DNA of 64,000 nucleotides from contig NZ_CP141799.1 in NCBI RefSeq assembly GCF_035621475.1, positions 280,001-344,000 of the forward strand, in the 5' to 3' direction. Position 1 is the first letter of the stretch, and the number at the start of each line of letters is the position of its first letter. Below the pieces are notes generated by a model. It was not told the DNA's origin, ran no database searches, and worked only from the letters and a program-made list of their open reading frames with translations. The position numbers and the translations under genes were made by a program. Shown here one piece after another: positions 17,750-27,535 of the stretch. The DNA comes from Pseudomonas paeninsulae. GTDB lineage: Bacteria > Pseudomonadota > Gammaproteobacteria > Pseudomonadales > Pseudomonadaceae.

Positions 17750-19318
17750 ATGAGCACTGCCGTTACCCGCTCTCCCACCGCCTGCGTCATGCACATACTC
17801 GGGCTGGTCGCCGTGATCATGACCTACCAGCAATTCCAGCTGCCTGGCTACCTGAGCATTGGCTTGTTCCTGCTGCTGGCCCTGTGGCCCTGGTTCGGCC
17901 CCTGGCGGCGTGGCGACGCTGCGGCGTCGGCAAATAGCGCGGCGAGCACGGATTTCGCCAAGCTGAGCCAAAACCTGTCGCAGCACACCTGCCATAACGC
18001 CTTGTCCGCCGCCCAGGTGGCGCATGCGGTGCAGCAACTGGCCGATAAACTCAAGTCGCAGTTGCTCGCGGTCGAGCAGATCAGCCAGGGTGCCGACGCG
18101 ATCACCCACACCGAACAGGACAGTGCCCGGCGTGCCGAACAGACCCTGAAGTCAGCGCAGACCGTGCGTCAGAGCAGTGCCGACGGTCAGCAGGCGTTGC
18201 TCCAGGCGATTGCCCGGATGCAGCGCTTGAGCGCGCAGACGGCGGCCAGCCGCGAGTTGATCGACGGCCTGAGCAGCCGCACCGAACAGATCGAGAAGGT
18301 TACTCAGGTGATCCAGTCGATTGCCAGCCAGACCAACCTGCTGGCGCTCAATGCCGCCATCGAAGCGGCGCGCGCCGGCGAGCAGGGCCGTGGTTTCGCG
18401 GTGGTCGCCGATGAGGTGCGCAATCTCGCCGCGCGCACCGCCACGGCCACCGAGGAAGTCGGCCAGATGGTCAGCGATATCCGCCAGCAGAGTACGGCGG
18501 TAGTGGCGCATATTCAGGAACAGGCCAGTGAACTGGATCAGACCGCGCAGCAGGTCGAGGAGACTGGCGGGCAGTTGCACGGTATCGCCGAGCTGGCCGT
18601 GGATGTGGAAAACCAGGTGGCGCAGATCAGCGCCGGCGCCGCGAGCAATCACGAGCGTCTGGCCAGCCTGTTCGTCGCCGTCGAGCAATTGCGCGGCGAC
18701 GTGCATGCCAGCGAGGCGCAGACCCGTCAGCTGGGAGATGCCGCCGGGCGCCTGGTCGGCCAGGCCGAGACCGTCAGCGAGCAGCTCGCCGCGGTGGGGC
18801 TGGACGATTATCACCAACGCATCTATGACCTTGCCTGCGAAGGAGCCGCGAGCATCGCCGCCCAGTTCGAGGCCGACATCCTGGGCGGCCGGGTTGGCCT
18901 CGACGACCTCTTCGACCGTCACTACCAGCCGGTTCCGGGCAGCTTTCCGGCCAAGTACCAGACCCGCTTCGACCGCTACGCCGATCAAGTCTTGCCGGCG
19001 CTGCAGGAACCGCTGCTGGCGCGCCACGAAGGTCTGGTGTTTGCCATCGTCAGCACCCCGGAAGGCTACGTGCCGACCCACAACAATGCCTTCAACCACC
19101 CGCCCAGTGGCGATCGCGTACGCGATACGGCGAAGAGCCGCAGCAAGCGCCTGTTCAACGACCGTACCGGCATCCGTTGCGGCAGTCACCAGAAACCCCT
19201 GCTGCTGCAGACCTACATGCGCGACACCGGCGAGCTGATGCACGACCTGTCCGTGCCGATTCAGGTGCAGGGCCGCCATTGGGGCGGCTTGCGCCTGGGT
19301 TACAAGCCGGAGCCCTAG
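17750..19318 (+). CDS. Methyl-accepting chemotaxis protein with C-terminal sensor domain
   Basis: This 522-residue chemoreceptor has two N-terminal hydrophobic segments (about 12-48) with almost no periplasmic loop. The signalling coiled coil follows, with the hairpin tip [20 protein letters not shown] at about residues 190-215. The last ~170 residues (from about 350) form a cytosolic sensor domain containing [12 protein letters not shown] and [10 protein letters not shown], seen at the C-terminus of many Pseudomonas chemoreceptors. Sensing is therefore probably intracellular. No C-terminal CheR/CheB pentapeptide is seen. The ATG at 17750 follows GATGAGG by 6 nt; the frame stays open upstream to 17657 without a good start. 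The 240 bp upstream contain no other gene. Confidence 0.9.
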   Translation: MSTAVTRSPTACVMHILGLVAVIMTYQQFQLPGYLSIGLFLLLALWPWFGPWRRGDAAASANSAASTDFAKLSQNLSQHTCHNALSAAQVAHAVQQLADKLKSQLLAVEQISQGADAITHTEQDSARRAEQTLKSAQTVRQSSADGQQALLQAIARMQRLSAQTAASRELIDGLSSRTEQIEKVTQVIQSIASQTNLLALNAAIEAARAGEQGRGFAVVADEVRNLAARTATATEEVGQMVSDIRQQSTAVVAHIQEQASELDQTAQQVEETGGQLHGIAELAVDVENQVAQISAGAASNHERLASLFVAVEQLRGDVHASEAQTRQLGDAAGRLVGQAETVSEQLAAVGLDDYHQRIYDLACEGAASIAAQFEADILGGRVGLDDLFDRHYQPVPGSFPAKYQTRFDRYADQVLPALQEPLLARHEGLVFAIVSTPEGYVPTHNNAFNHPPSGDRVRDTAKSRSKRLFNDRTGIRCGSHQKPLLLQTYMRDTGELMHDLSVPIQVQGRHWGGLRLGYKPEP

Positions 19319-19825
19319 GCGCTTAGCGCCTTCCCGCGGCCCTTCCTGCGGCCTGCATCGCCGCGAGGGCGGGCGATGGGACATGCCGCAAGCCGTCAGC
19401 CACGGGCGCGGCCCTTGCACCAGAGCAACCGCTTGGCCACAGGCGCTTTGCGTGCAGGCAGCTAACCTGCAGTCGAGTCGAATGTTTAGCGCTGCCACAA
19501 CTGAACATGTGAAAAGTCGGATTTAACTGTCACTTGGCTCTGTGCGAGCCTCTTCAGTCATGAGTTCCCCCCTGAGTTGTCTGTTTCGGCCCCTGTTCTT
19601 TCCGTCTCGACGGGAACGACTGTTCTTCGGCGCCGATCGGCTCAGTCCGTTGCTGCCTGAAATCCTCGCGTTCTGGGCGTTATGGCATTGCCGTCATGCC
19701 CGCCCACCGGATAGCGCTGTCGTTCTAGTCTGAATAAGTCGACTGCACCCGTGTGCAGCCCTTCCGATGATTGTGTCCGGCCGCCATCGACCGGACGTGC
19801 GCCCCTTGGCGCTAACGAGAGCCCC
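19319..19825 (+). other. Intergenic region, no recognised feature
   Basis: These 507 bp lie between the chemoreceptor and the polyamine synthetase. Short open frames exist but have no ribosome-binding site or recognisable protein. The interrupted palindrome GGCAT-N7-ATGCC near 19684 is the only symmetrical element noticed. The region probably holds the promoter of the 19826 gene, which I cannot place. Confidence 0.3.
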
Positions 19826-21190
19826 ATGCCATTCGCCTCCGTGCAAGATGCCCAGGAATTCCTGGCGCAACACCCCGATATCGAACTGTTCGAGCTATTC
19901 ATCCTCGACGCCAATGGCGTGCCGCGTGGCAAATTGCTGCACCGCGACGAGCTGCTTGCCGTGTATGCCACTGGCCGGCCGTTGCCGAGCACCATCCTCG
20001 GCCTGAGCATCAACGGCGATGACGTCGAGGACACTGGCCTGGTCTGGGAGGTTGGCGACATCGACTGCCGCGCCTACCCACTGGCCGGCAGCCTGACCCG
20101 CATGCCCTGGCGGCAGATTCCCACCGCCGCGGTGCAGGTCAGCATGCACCCCAGCGAAGGCATGCCGGCCACAGTCGCTGACCCACGGCACCTACTGTCG
20201 CGGGTGATCGATGGACTCAAGGCCGAGGGCTACCACCCGGTGATGGCCTGCGAGCTGGAGTTCTATCTGCTCGACCAGCAGCGCGACAGCCAGGGGCGTC
20301 CGCAGCCGGCGCTCGACCGTGACGGCGGCCGTCCGCGCAGTACCCAGGTCTATGGCCTGCGCGAGCTGGAACAGATCGAACCGTTTCTCAAAGACCTCTA
20401 CGCAGCCTGCAAGCTGCAGGGCATCCCGGCACGCACGGCGATTTCCGAATACGCGCCGGGTCAGGTGGAGATCACCCTGGAACACGGCGACGCACTCGAG
20501 GCCATGGACCAGGCCGTACGCTACAAGCGCCTGGTCAAGGGCGTGGCACACAAGCACGGGATGCAGGCCTGCTTCATGGCCAAGCCGTTCGATCACCTGG
20601 CCGGCACCGGCATGCACATGCATGTCAGCCTGGCCGACGAGCAGGGTCGCAACCTGTTCGCCAGCGAGCAGCCTGCCGGCACGCCGCTGCTGGGCCAGGC
20701 GGTCGCGGGGATGCTGGCGACCCTGCTCGACTCGTTGTTGCTGTTCTGCCCTAACGCCAACTCCTACCGGCGCTTCCAGGCCAACAGCTACGCGCCGCTG
20801 GCACCGACCTGGGGCGTGGACAACCGCACCGTGAGCCTGCGCGTGCCTGGCGGGCCGGCCATTACCCGGCATATCGAGCACCGCATCTGTGGCGCCGATG
20901 CCAATCCTTACCTGGCAGCGGCGGCAATTCTCGCCGGTATTCATCGGGGCATCCGCGAGCAGCTCGATCCGGGCGCACCGATCGAGGGCAACGGCTATGC
21001 CCAGGCCAAGGAGTTGCTGCCCACCGACTGGCTGATCTCGATCCAGGCCCTGGAGCAGTCAACCTGGGCACATGAAGCGTTGGGCCACGAGTTTCTTGGC
21101 GTGTACCTGGCAATCAAGCGCGCCGAGTACCGTCAGTTCATGGCCGAGGTCGGCGAACAAGACTGGCGCTGGTACCTGAGCAACGCCTGA
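19826..21190 (+). CDS. Glutamine synthetase family protein, probable gamma-glutamylpolyamine synthetase
   Basis: This 454-residue protein of the glutamine synthetase superfamily is most like PuuA/PauA-type enzymes, which ligate glutamate to putrescine or other polyamines using ATP. It carries ACELEFYLLD (metal-binding Glu), AISEYAPGQVEITLEH, GTGMHMHVSL, NSYRRFQANSYAPL and HRICGADANPYLAAAAILAG. It lacks the regulatory adenylylation loop of GlnA. The upstream frame from 19751 has no conserved sequence, so the start is ATG 19826. The next gene encodes the matching FAD oxidase, so the pair probably forms one catabolic module. The exact polyamine specificity cannot be read from sequence. Confidence 0.88.
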   Translation: MPFASVQDAQEFLAQHPDIELFELFILDANGVPRGKLLHRDELLAVYATGRPLPSTILGLSINGDDVEDTGLVWEVGDIDCRAYPLAGSLTRMPWRQIPTAAVQVSMHPSEGMPATVADPRHLLSRVIDGLKAEGYHPVMACELEFYLLDQQRDSQGRPQPALDRDGGRPRSTQVYGLRELEQIEPFLKDLYAACKLQGIPARTAISEYAPGQVEITLEHGDALEAMDQAVRYKRLVKGVAHKHGMQACFMAKPFDHLAGTGMHMHVSLADEQGRNLFASEQPAGTPLLGQAVAGMLATLLDSLLLFCPNANSYRRFQANSYAPLAPTWGVDNRTVSLRVPGGPAITRHIEHRICGADANPYLAAAAILAGIHRGIREQLDPGAPIEGNGYAQAKELLPTDWLISIQALEQSTWAHEALGHEFLGVYLAIKRAEYRQFMAEVGEQDWRWYLSNA

Positions 21191-21204
21191 TCCGATCCCT
21201 TCAC

Positions 21205-21266
21205 GCTTCGCGGTTAAAGCCCCTCCCACGATCCGCCATCTGTGGGTGGGGCTTTAGCCGCGAAGC
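21205..21266. repeat. REP-like palindrome
   Basis: Arms 21205-21229 and 21242-21266 are complementary at 23 of 25 positions around a 12-nt loop, beginning GCTTCGCGG and ending CCGCGAAGC. There is no T-run. This is the form of a Pseudomonas repetitive extragenic palindrome, located inside the synthetase-oxidase spacer. Confidence 0.8.
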
Positions 21267-21388
21267 AATCGAGCAGGCAGCCGTGCGGACTTTTACCGGA
21301 TCGCATTCGGGCCAGGCCTGAGACTCACCGAATTTCGGGGGTGGGAAACGCTGCGCGGTTTCCACCCTGCACACAAGGAATTTCCCCC

Positions 21389-22702
21389 ATGACCGCCGCT
21401 ATCAATGCCGTGATCCCCGCAGCCGAGCGCTGCCCGTCTTACTACAGCGCCAGCCTCAACCAGGAAACCGACTACCCGCCGCTCAGGGGCGAGGTGCATG
21501 TCGATGTGGTGATCATCGGGGGTGGTTTTACCGGGGTCGCCAGCGCCGTCGAACTGGCCGAGCGCGGCCTCAAGGTGGCCATCGTCGAGGCCTACAAGAT
21601 TGGCTGGGGCGCCACCGGGCGCAATGGCGGCCAGGTCACCGGCAGCCTGTCGGGCGACGCGGCCATGCGCAAGCAGATGCGCAACAAGCTCGGCGAGGAG
21701 GTCGATGACTTTATCTGGCACCTGCGCTGGCGTGGGCACGCCATCATCAAGCACCGGGTGGAGAAGTACGCTATCCAGTGCGATCTCAAACACGGCCACC
21801 TGCATGCGGCGATGAAGCCGGTGCATATGCAGGAGCTGGAGGCCGCTCACGCCGAAGCCGTGCGCCATGGCATGGCCAGCGACGTAACCCTGCTCGATCG
21901 CGCCGGCGCGCAGAACCATCTGGCCAGCGACCTCTATTGCGGCGCGCTGAAGAACACCCGCAACCTGCACCTGCACCCACTGAACCTGTGTATTGGTGAG
22001 GCCAAGGCAGCAGCGAGCCTGGGCGCGCTGATCTTCGAACATTCCGAGGTGCTGCAGATTGTCCATGGCGCCAACCCGGCGGTGGTCACTGCAGGGGGGC
22101 GGGTCAACGCCAAACAGGTGCTGCTGGCCGGCGATGTGTACCACAAGCTGGAGGCGAAACAGCTCAAGGGCCTGATCTTCCCGGCCATGGGCGGCATCGT
22201 CACCACCGCGCCGCTGGGCGAGCTGGCCGAGCAGATCAACCCCCAGGACCTGGCCGTCTACGACTGCCGTTTCGTCCTCGACTACTACCGCCTGACCGCC
22301 GACAAGCGCCTGCTGTTCGGTGGTGGCTGCAACTACTCGGGGCGCGACTCGCGAGACATCGCCGCCGAACTGCGCCCGGGCATCGAGCGCACCTTTCCAC
22401 AGCTCAAGGGGGTGGCGATCGACTTCCAGTGGAGCTGCGCCATGGGCATCGTGATCAACCGCATTCCCCAGCTGGGCAAGCTCTCGGACAATGTCTGGTA
22501 CTGCCAGGGCTACTCCGGCCACGGCATCGCCACCAGCCACATCATGGGCGAGATCATGGCCAACGCCCTGACCGGCACGCTCGGCCAGTTCGACACTTTC
22601 GCCGCCTGCAAGCAGATCAAGGTGCCGCTGGGTGATCTGTTCGGCAACCCGATGCTGGCCGCCGGCATGTGGTACTACCGGATGCTGGAGACGCTGCGCT
22701 GA
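21389..22702 (+). CDS. FAD-dependent oxidase, probable gamma-glutamylpolyamine oxidoreductase (PuuB/PauB-like)
   Basis: This 437-residue DAO-type flavoprotein has the FAD motif VVIIGGGFTGVASAVELAERG at about residues 35-55, followed by GWGATGRNGGQVTGSLSG. At the C-terminus it has a typical FAD-contacting segment with YCQGYSGHGIATSH. Family members oxidise gamma-glutamylputrescine or related amines to an aldehyde, releasing NH3 and H2O2. The frame is open to 21242, but ATG 21389 is preceded by CAAGGAA and starts the conserved region. It lies 198 bp downstream of its presumed partner synthetase. Confidence 0.87.
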   Translation: MTAAINAVIPAAERCPSYYSASLNQETDYPPLRGEVHVDVVIIGGGFTGVASAVELAERGLKVAIVEAYKIGWGATGRNGGQVTGSLSGDAAMRKQMRNKLGEEVDDFIWHLRWRGHAIIKHRVEKYAIQCDLKHGHLHAAMKPVHMQELEAAHAEAVRHGMASDVTLLDRAGAQNHLASDLYCGALKNTRNLHLHPLNLCIGEAKAAASLGALIFEHSEVLQIVHGANPAVVTAGGRVNAKQVLLAGDVYHKLEAKQLKGLIFPAMGGIVTTAPLGELAEQINPQDLAVYDCRFVLDYYRLTADKRLLFGGGCNYSGRDSRDIAAELRPGIERTFPQLKGVAIDFQWSCAMGIVINRIPQLGKLSDNVWYCQGYSGHGIATSHIMGEIMANALTGTLGQFDTFAACKQIKVPLGDLFGNPMLAAGMWYYRMLETLR

Positions 22703-22890
22703 TCGCTTGGTGTTTGGGTAGGCTGGATAACGCGCCGCTTGTCCGCCGCCTGCCCGGCCACCCTATGGGGCGGCCGCCTGGCACAGGCGCGGCAGAATCT
22801 GCGCCACGGTCTGCGTTTCGGTTTGCTGATGGCCGCGCTGCTGTGGCTTTGCCTGTGGGCGGGCGCGTTGCTGGCGCTGCAGTCGATCGA

Positions 22891-23622
22891 CTACATCGCC
22901 ATCCACTGCGCGCTCAGCGCGCGGGTATGGCGATACACGGTCATGGGCGCAAAGGCTCGGCCGGAGACGCTTTGCAGGGCGCTGCTCTGGCTGTTCAGGT
23001 CGTTTAGCGCGGCTTTCAGGTATTCCCAGCGGGCCTTCAGCTTGCTCAGGTCGGAGGCATCCAGCGTGGCCAGTTCGCCAACGATGGAGGGCACCAACTT
23101 GCGCTCGTCCTGGCCGAGGTAGGTATCGGTCTGCTCACGGGCGATTTCGAAGTTGCCCAGATAGGAACGGCTCAGGTACTGCACGGCGAGGTATTCGAGC
23201 TTGGCGGCCAGCTCGCTGTCGCCCTCAGGCGACAGCTGACGGGCTTCGTGCAGCGCGCCCAGCAGCGCCTTGCTCAGCTCTTCCGGGTAGCGCCAGGGCA
23301 TGTCTGCTTCGTTCGGGCCAAAGGCCACGCCACGACGGATCTGCAGCACCAGCTCCTGGTGTGCGTTGCGCAGGGCATCGCTGCCTTGCGGCAGGCTTTG
23401 CACCGCGCCGGCCAGTGCTTGCAGGTCGGTTTCTAGGGTGTTCAGGTGTTTCTTTTGGAAACCTTCGCCGCGTAACAGCATCAGGCTGCTGGTCGCCCGG
23501 CTGGCCTGAACCTGGACCTGTTCCTGCTGGCTGGCCGCCTCGGCGAAAGCCAGCGGTGCGAGATAGGCGAGGGGGCCGAGCAGGCAGAGAAAAACATGAC
23601 GAAATAACGGCGTGTTGCGCAT
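22891..23622 (-). CDS. Periplasmic protein of unknown function downstream of modABC
   Basis: This 243-residue product has an N-terminal signal peptide (about residues 1-28, ending FAEAAS) and an otherwise soluble, helix-rich body. I recognise no named domain. A similarly sized hypothetical gene follows modABC in P. aeruginosa (from memory), so a conserved position is likely. The start at 23622 has AAGGAG upstream; the frame runs about 53 codons further without support. It lies 234 bp downstream of modC on the same strand. Confidence 0.75.
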   Translation of the reverse strand: MRNTPLFRHVFLCLLGPLAYLAPLAFAEAASQQEQVQVQASRATSSLMLLRGEGFQKKHLNTLETDLQALAGAVQSLPQGSDALRNAHQELVLQIRRGVAFGPNEADMPWRYPEELSKALLGALHEARQLSPEGDSELAAKLEYLAVQYLSRSYLGNFEIAREQTDTYLGQDERKLVPSIVGELATLDASDLSKLKARWEYLKAALNDLNSQSSALQSVSGRAFAPMTVYRHTRALSAQWMAM

Positions 23623-23856
23623 TCCGGGGTGCTCCTTGTTATTTTTTTGAGCAATGCGGAGACAGAGGGACATATCTATCAACCGCAAGAGGGTACTGCG
23701 CCTTCGGCTTGCAAACATGCCTCGAAAGAGTGATTTCGTCGGAAATTTGCCGTCAAGAATTAGCGCCAGTCGACGGCACATTGTGCCGCCTGGCTTGAGC
23801 GGTGGCGTTCGGCTGGGTGGACAGGCTCATGCGACTGATCGCTTGCGCCGCTGCGC

Positions 23857-24999
23857 TCAATCGGATGCCAGCAGCGAGACGGATTTGACCTGCACCCACA
23901 GCGCCTGCTGCGCATGGATGGCCAGTTTGTCGAAGGAGTAGCGGGTGATGCGGGCGATCATCCGCTCATCGCCGACCCGCAGGCTGACCAGTATCTGCGC
24001 CTGATTCGCCAGCGTTAGCCAGTGTTCGACCCTGGCCGGCAGCAGGTTGAGCAGGCTGGTGTCCTGGGCCTTATGCAGGCTCAGGCTGACATCCCGCGCC
24101 TTGACCTTGACCCGCACCGGCTTGCCCGTGGCGAGGGGTGCATGGGTCAACTGCAACACGGCGTCGGTGCCACTCAGGCGGATGCTCAGCAGTCGATAGT
24201 CCGGCTCGTAGTGGCTGACAGTGCCATCGACCACGGCCTCGGCATCCTCCTCGAACAGGAAGGGCAGATCGCTCCTCAGCAGGGTTTCCTTCAGCGGCCC
24301 GCTGGCTTGCACCCGGCCTTCTTCGAGCACCACCAGGTGATCGGCCAGGCGCGCCACTTCGTCGGGCGAATGACTGACGTAGAGGATCGGGATGTCCAGT
24401 TCTTCGTGCAGGCGTTCCAGGTAGGGCAGCACCTCCAGCTTGCGCTTGAGGTCGAGCGAGGCCAGTGGTTCATCCAGCAGCAGCAGGCGCGGGCTGGTCA
24501 GCAGGGCGCGGGCGATGGCCACCCGCTGGCGTTCGCCGCCGGAGAGGTTATCCGGCATGCGCTGCAGCAGATGGCCGATGCCGAGTAGTTCGACCGCCTG
24601 TTGCAGCGGCACCCGTCGACTGTGGGCGGGGATGCGTTTAAGGCCGAACTCCAGGTTGCGCCGCACCGACAGGTGGGCGAACAGGTTGGCGTCCTGGAAC
24701 ACATAACCCAGCGCGCGCTGGTGCGGCGCGACGAACTGGCCGCGGGCACTGTCCTGCCACAGCTCGCCATTGACCTGCAGGTAACCGTCGGGCGCCTGAT
24801 CCAGGCCGGCGAAGCAGCGCAGGCAACTGGTTTTGCCCGAACCCGAGTGGCCGAATAGCGCGCTGATGCCGCGGCCGGGCAGGCTCAGGTCGACATCCAG
24901 GACAAAGCCGGGACGCTCGATCTTGAAGCGGGCGCGGATCAGGTTCTGCACCGCCTGGCTCGGCGCCAGCGGCTTGCCGCTGAACAGTGTGTCGGTCAT
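23857..24999 (-). CDS. modC: Molybdate ABC transporter ATP-binding protein
   Basis: This 380-residue ATPase powers molybdate import with ModB and ModA. It shows Walker [11 protein letters not shown], the Q-loop in [13 protein letters not shown], the ABC signature [15 protein letters not shown], Walker [13 protein letters not shown] and the H-loop VSHSPDE. The C-terminal part (about 290-380) is a molybdate-binding TOBE/MOP domain with [12 protein letters not shown] and [10 protein letters not shown]. Its ATG (24997-24999) overlaps the modB stop codon. The long frame extending to 25575 is a shadow over modB. Confidence 0.96.
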   Translation of the reverse strand: MTDTLFSGKPLAPSQAVQNLIRARFKIERPGFVLDVDLSLPGRGISALFGHSGSGKTSCLRCFAGLDQAPDGYLQVNGELWQDSARGQFVAPHQRALGYVFQDANLFAHLSVRRNLEFGLKRIPAHSRRVPLQQAVELLGIGHLLQRMPDNLSGGERQRVAIARALLTSPRLLLLDEPLASLDLKRKLEVLPYLERLHEELDIPILYVSHSPDEVARLADHLVVLEEGRVQASGPLKETLLRSDLPFLFEEDAEAVVDGTVSHYEPDYRLLSIRLSGTDAVLQLTHAPLATGKPVRVKVKARDVSLSLHKAQDTSLLNLLPARVEHWLTLANQAQILVSLRVGDERMIARITRYSFDKLAIHAQQALWVQVKSVSLLASD

Positions 25000-25676
25000 T
25001 ACCAGCCCTGCCTGCCGCGGCGGCCCGAGTAGAGCGCCAGCAATACGATGAAGGAGAACGCCAGCATGCCGCCGGCCAGCCAGTGGGCCTGGGCGTACTC
25101 CATGGTTTCCACATGGTTGTAGATCTGCACCGAGGCCACCTGGGTCTTGCCGGGGATATTGCCGCCGATCATCAGCACCACGCCGAACTCGCCCACGGTG
25201 TGGGCGAAACCGAGGATGGCCGCGGTCATGAAACCGGGCTTGGCCAGTGGCAGGACCACCGTGAAGAAGGTATCCCAGGGATTGGCGCGCAGCGTCGCCG
25301 CCGCCTCCAGCGGTGCGCGGCCGATGGCCTCGAAGGCGTTCTGCAGCGGTTGCACGACGAAGGGCAGCGAATAGAACACCGAGCCGATCACCAGCCCGGT
25401 GAAGGTGAAGGTCAGGGTGCCGAGACCGAGACTCTGGGTCAGCTGGCCGATCACGCCGTGCGGACCCATGCTCACCAGCAGGTAGAAACCGATCACCGTC
25501 GGCGGCAGCACCAGCGGCAGGGCGACGATGGCGCCGAGTGGCTTCTTCAGCCAGGAGTCGGTCTGCGCCAGCCACCAGGCGATGGGTGTGCCGATCAGCA
25601 ACAGCAGCACGGTGGTCAGCGAGGCCAGCTGCAGGCTCAGCAGGACGGCGTTGAGGTCGGCTTGGGTGAGGGGCAT
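24999..25676 (-). CDS. modB: Molybdate ABC transporter permease
   Basis: This 225-residue inner-membrane permease has about five to six helices. It carries the binding-protein-dependent permease (EAA) loop [20 protein letters not shown] and the family motif [20 protein letters not shown]. It forms the channel for molybdate with ModA and ModC. It starts 12 bp after the modA stop and overlaps modC by one base, so the three genes form one operon. Confidence 0.96.
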   Translation of the reverse strand: MPLTQADLNAVLLSLQLASLTTVLLLLIGTPIAWWLAQTDSWLKKPLGAIVALPLVLPPTVIGFYLLVSMGPHGVIGQLTQSLGLGTLTFTFTGLVIGSVFYSLPFVVQPLQNAFEAIGRAPLEAAATLRANPWDTFFTVVLPLAKPGFMTAAILGFAHTVGEFGVVLMIGGNIPGKTQVASVQIYNHVETMEYAQAHWLAGGMLAFSFIVLLALYSGRRGRQGW

Positions 25677-25688
25677 CGCGGCGAACCC

Positions 25689-26492
<804 letters not shown>

Positions 26493-26503
26493 TTAGCGTG
26501 CGT

Positions 26504-26535
26504 CTAGCGCTATATACAGAGAAATATAGCGCTAG
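26504..26535. promoter_or_regulatory. ModE-like operator upstream of modA
   Basis: A perfect 12-bp inverted repeat, CTAGCGCTATAT (26504-26515) and ATATAGCGCTAG (26524-26535), is separated by 8 bp. The CGCTATAT half-sites resemble the E. coli ModE box (CGnTATAT pattern). Its position just upstream of modA fits molybdate-responsive repression. No modE gene lies in the window. Confidence 0.75.
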
Positions 26536-26676
26536 GCGCAAGTAGGTCGGAGGAGGAGCAAGCTTTGCTGTGTCGTTGCCCGCGCCGCGACTGTTCGGCC
26601 GCGGCGCTGGCTTGAGCGAAGGCGACTCGAACTCGCCCGTCAGAGACCTGACGTGAGCACCGAACCTAAGCGCGAT

Positions 26677-27303
26677 TCAGCCGCGACGCCAGACGCTGGC
26701 CAGCCAGGGCTGTTGCGCGCGCGGCAAACCGGGCGGGCGGTAGTAGTGTTGCAGCTCGACGAAACCGGCGATGCCGAGCAAGACTCGCCAGTTGGCCAGG
26801 TCGTAGTAGGCGCCGTAGCGGTCGCCGTTCCAGCCTTCCTGGTTGTCCCCGCGCGGGTTGGAGCTGAGCAGCACTCCGCCCGGTTTCAGCGCGGCGTACA
26901 GCTGACCCAACACCCGCGGCAGCGCCTGGCTGGGGATATGGAACAGCACGGCGTTGGCGAAGATGCCGTCGAACTGCGCGGCGGGCAGGTCGAGGGCGAG
27001 AAAGTCCTGCAGCCAGACCTCACAGCCGCTGTCGGCGCGGGCCATCTCGACGAAACGCGGGCAGCCGTCCAGGCCGATGGCCGTGTGACCGAGGGCGCTG
27101 AAGGTGCGCAGGTCGCGACCCGGACCGCAGCCGAAATCGAGGATCCGGTAGGGCGGCTCGGCCTGGATATGGCCGAGCAGGGCGGCGATGTTCTGGCTGA
27201 CATCGTGATCGCGGGTGCCCTCGCGGAACGCTTCGGCGCCCTGCTGATAATGCTGCAGGGTGAGGGCGCTGATCCGGGCAAGTTCGTCGGCAGTCAGGGG
27301 CAT
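26677..27303 (-). CDS. Class I SAM-dependent methyltransferase
   Basis: This 208-residue Rossmann-fold methyltransferase has motif I ILDFGCGPGRDLRTF near residue 54 and the acidic motif IGLDGCPRFVEMA. Post-motif DGIFANAVLFHIP and the C-terminal LKPGGVLLSSNPRG follow. The methyl acceptor is unknown; the family contains small-molecule and tellurite-type methyltransferases. It starts at ATG 27303 and is monocistronic, between the modA promoter region and chrA. No downstream terminator was identified with confidence. Confidence 0.85.
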   Translation of the reverse strand: MPLTADELARISALTLQHYQQGAEAFREGTRDHDVSQNIAALLGHIQAEPPYRILDFGCGPGRDLRTFSALGHTAIGLDGCPRFVEMARADSGCEVWLQDFLALDLPAAQFDGIFANAVLFHIPSQALPRVLGQLYAALKPGGVLLSSNPRGDNQEGWNGDRYGAYYDLANWRVLLGIAGFVELQHYYRPPGLPRAQQPWLASVWRRG

Positions 27304-27535
27304 CGGGGTAAACCTTGGACAAGAGCAGAACGCTATTAAAACCTATCTACCGGTTCGCTGGCTCGGCGTGTGCCGCAAACGCCGGTTGATGAGGGTCGCG
27401 AGCAGGCAACACCGCCTGAGGGCGCGCATCGGTACGGCTCTGACCGGGTAAATCAGCACGCTGTTGGTGCTGTGGTGCTGTGCAATATCAGTCCGTCAGC
27501 GCTGCGCGTTATAGTGCTGCAGCCGTTTAACCCGA

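Noticed and set aside
19680..19705. Possible sigma-54 element (TGGCAT...ATGCC) upstream of the first synthetase
   Set aside because: Spacing between GG and GC is 12 bp instead of the required 10.
22739..23122. Plus-strand frame with one hydrophobic stretch after the PuuB-like gene
   Set aside because: It has no ribosome-binding site or recognisable family, and more than half of it runs antisense through a gene with a signal peptide on the minus strand. It may be a small membrane gene remnant, but support is too weak.
25000..25575. N-terminal extension of ModC
   Set aside because: The frame is open but overlaps modB in another frame; modC has its own ATG at 24999 and the ATPase domain starts there.
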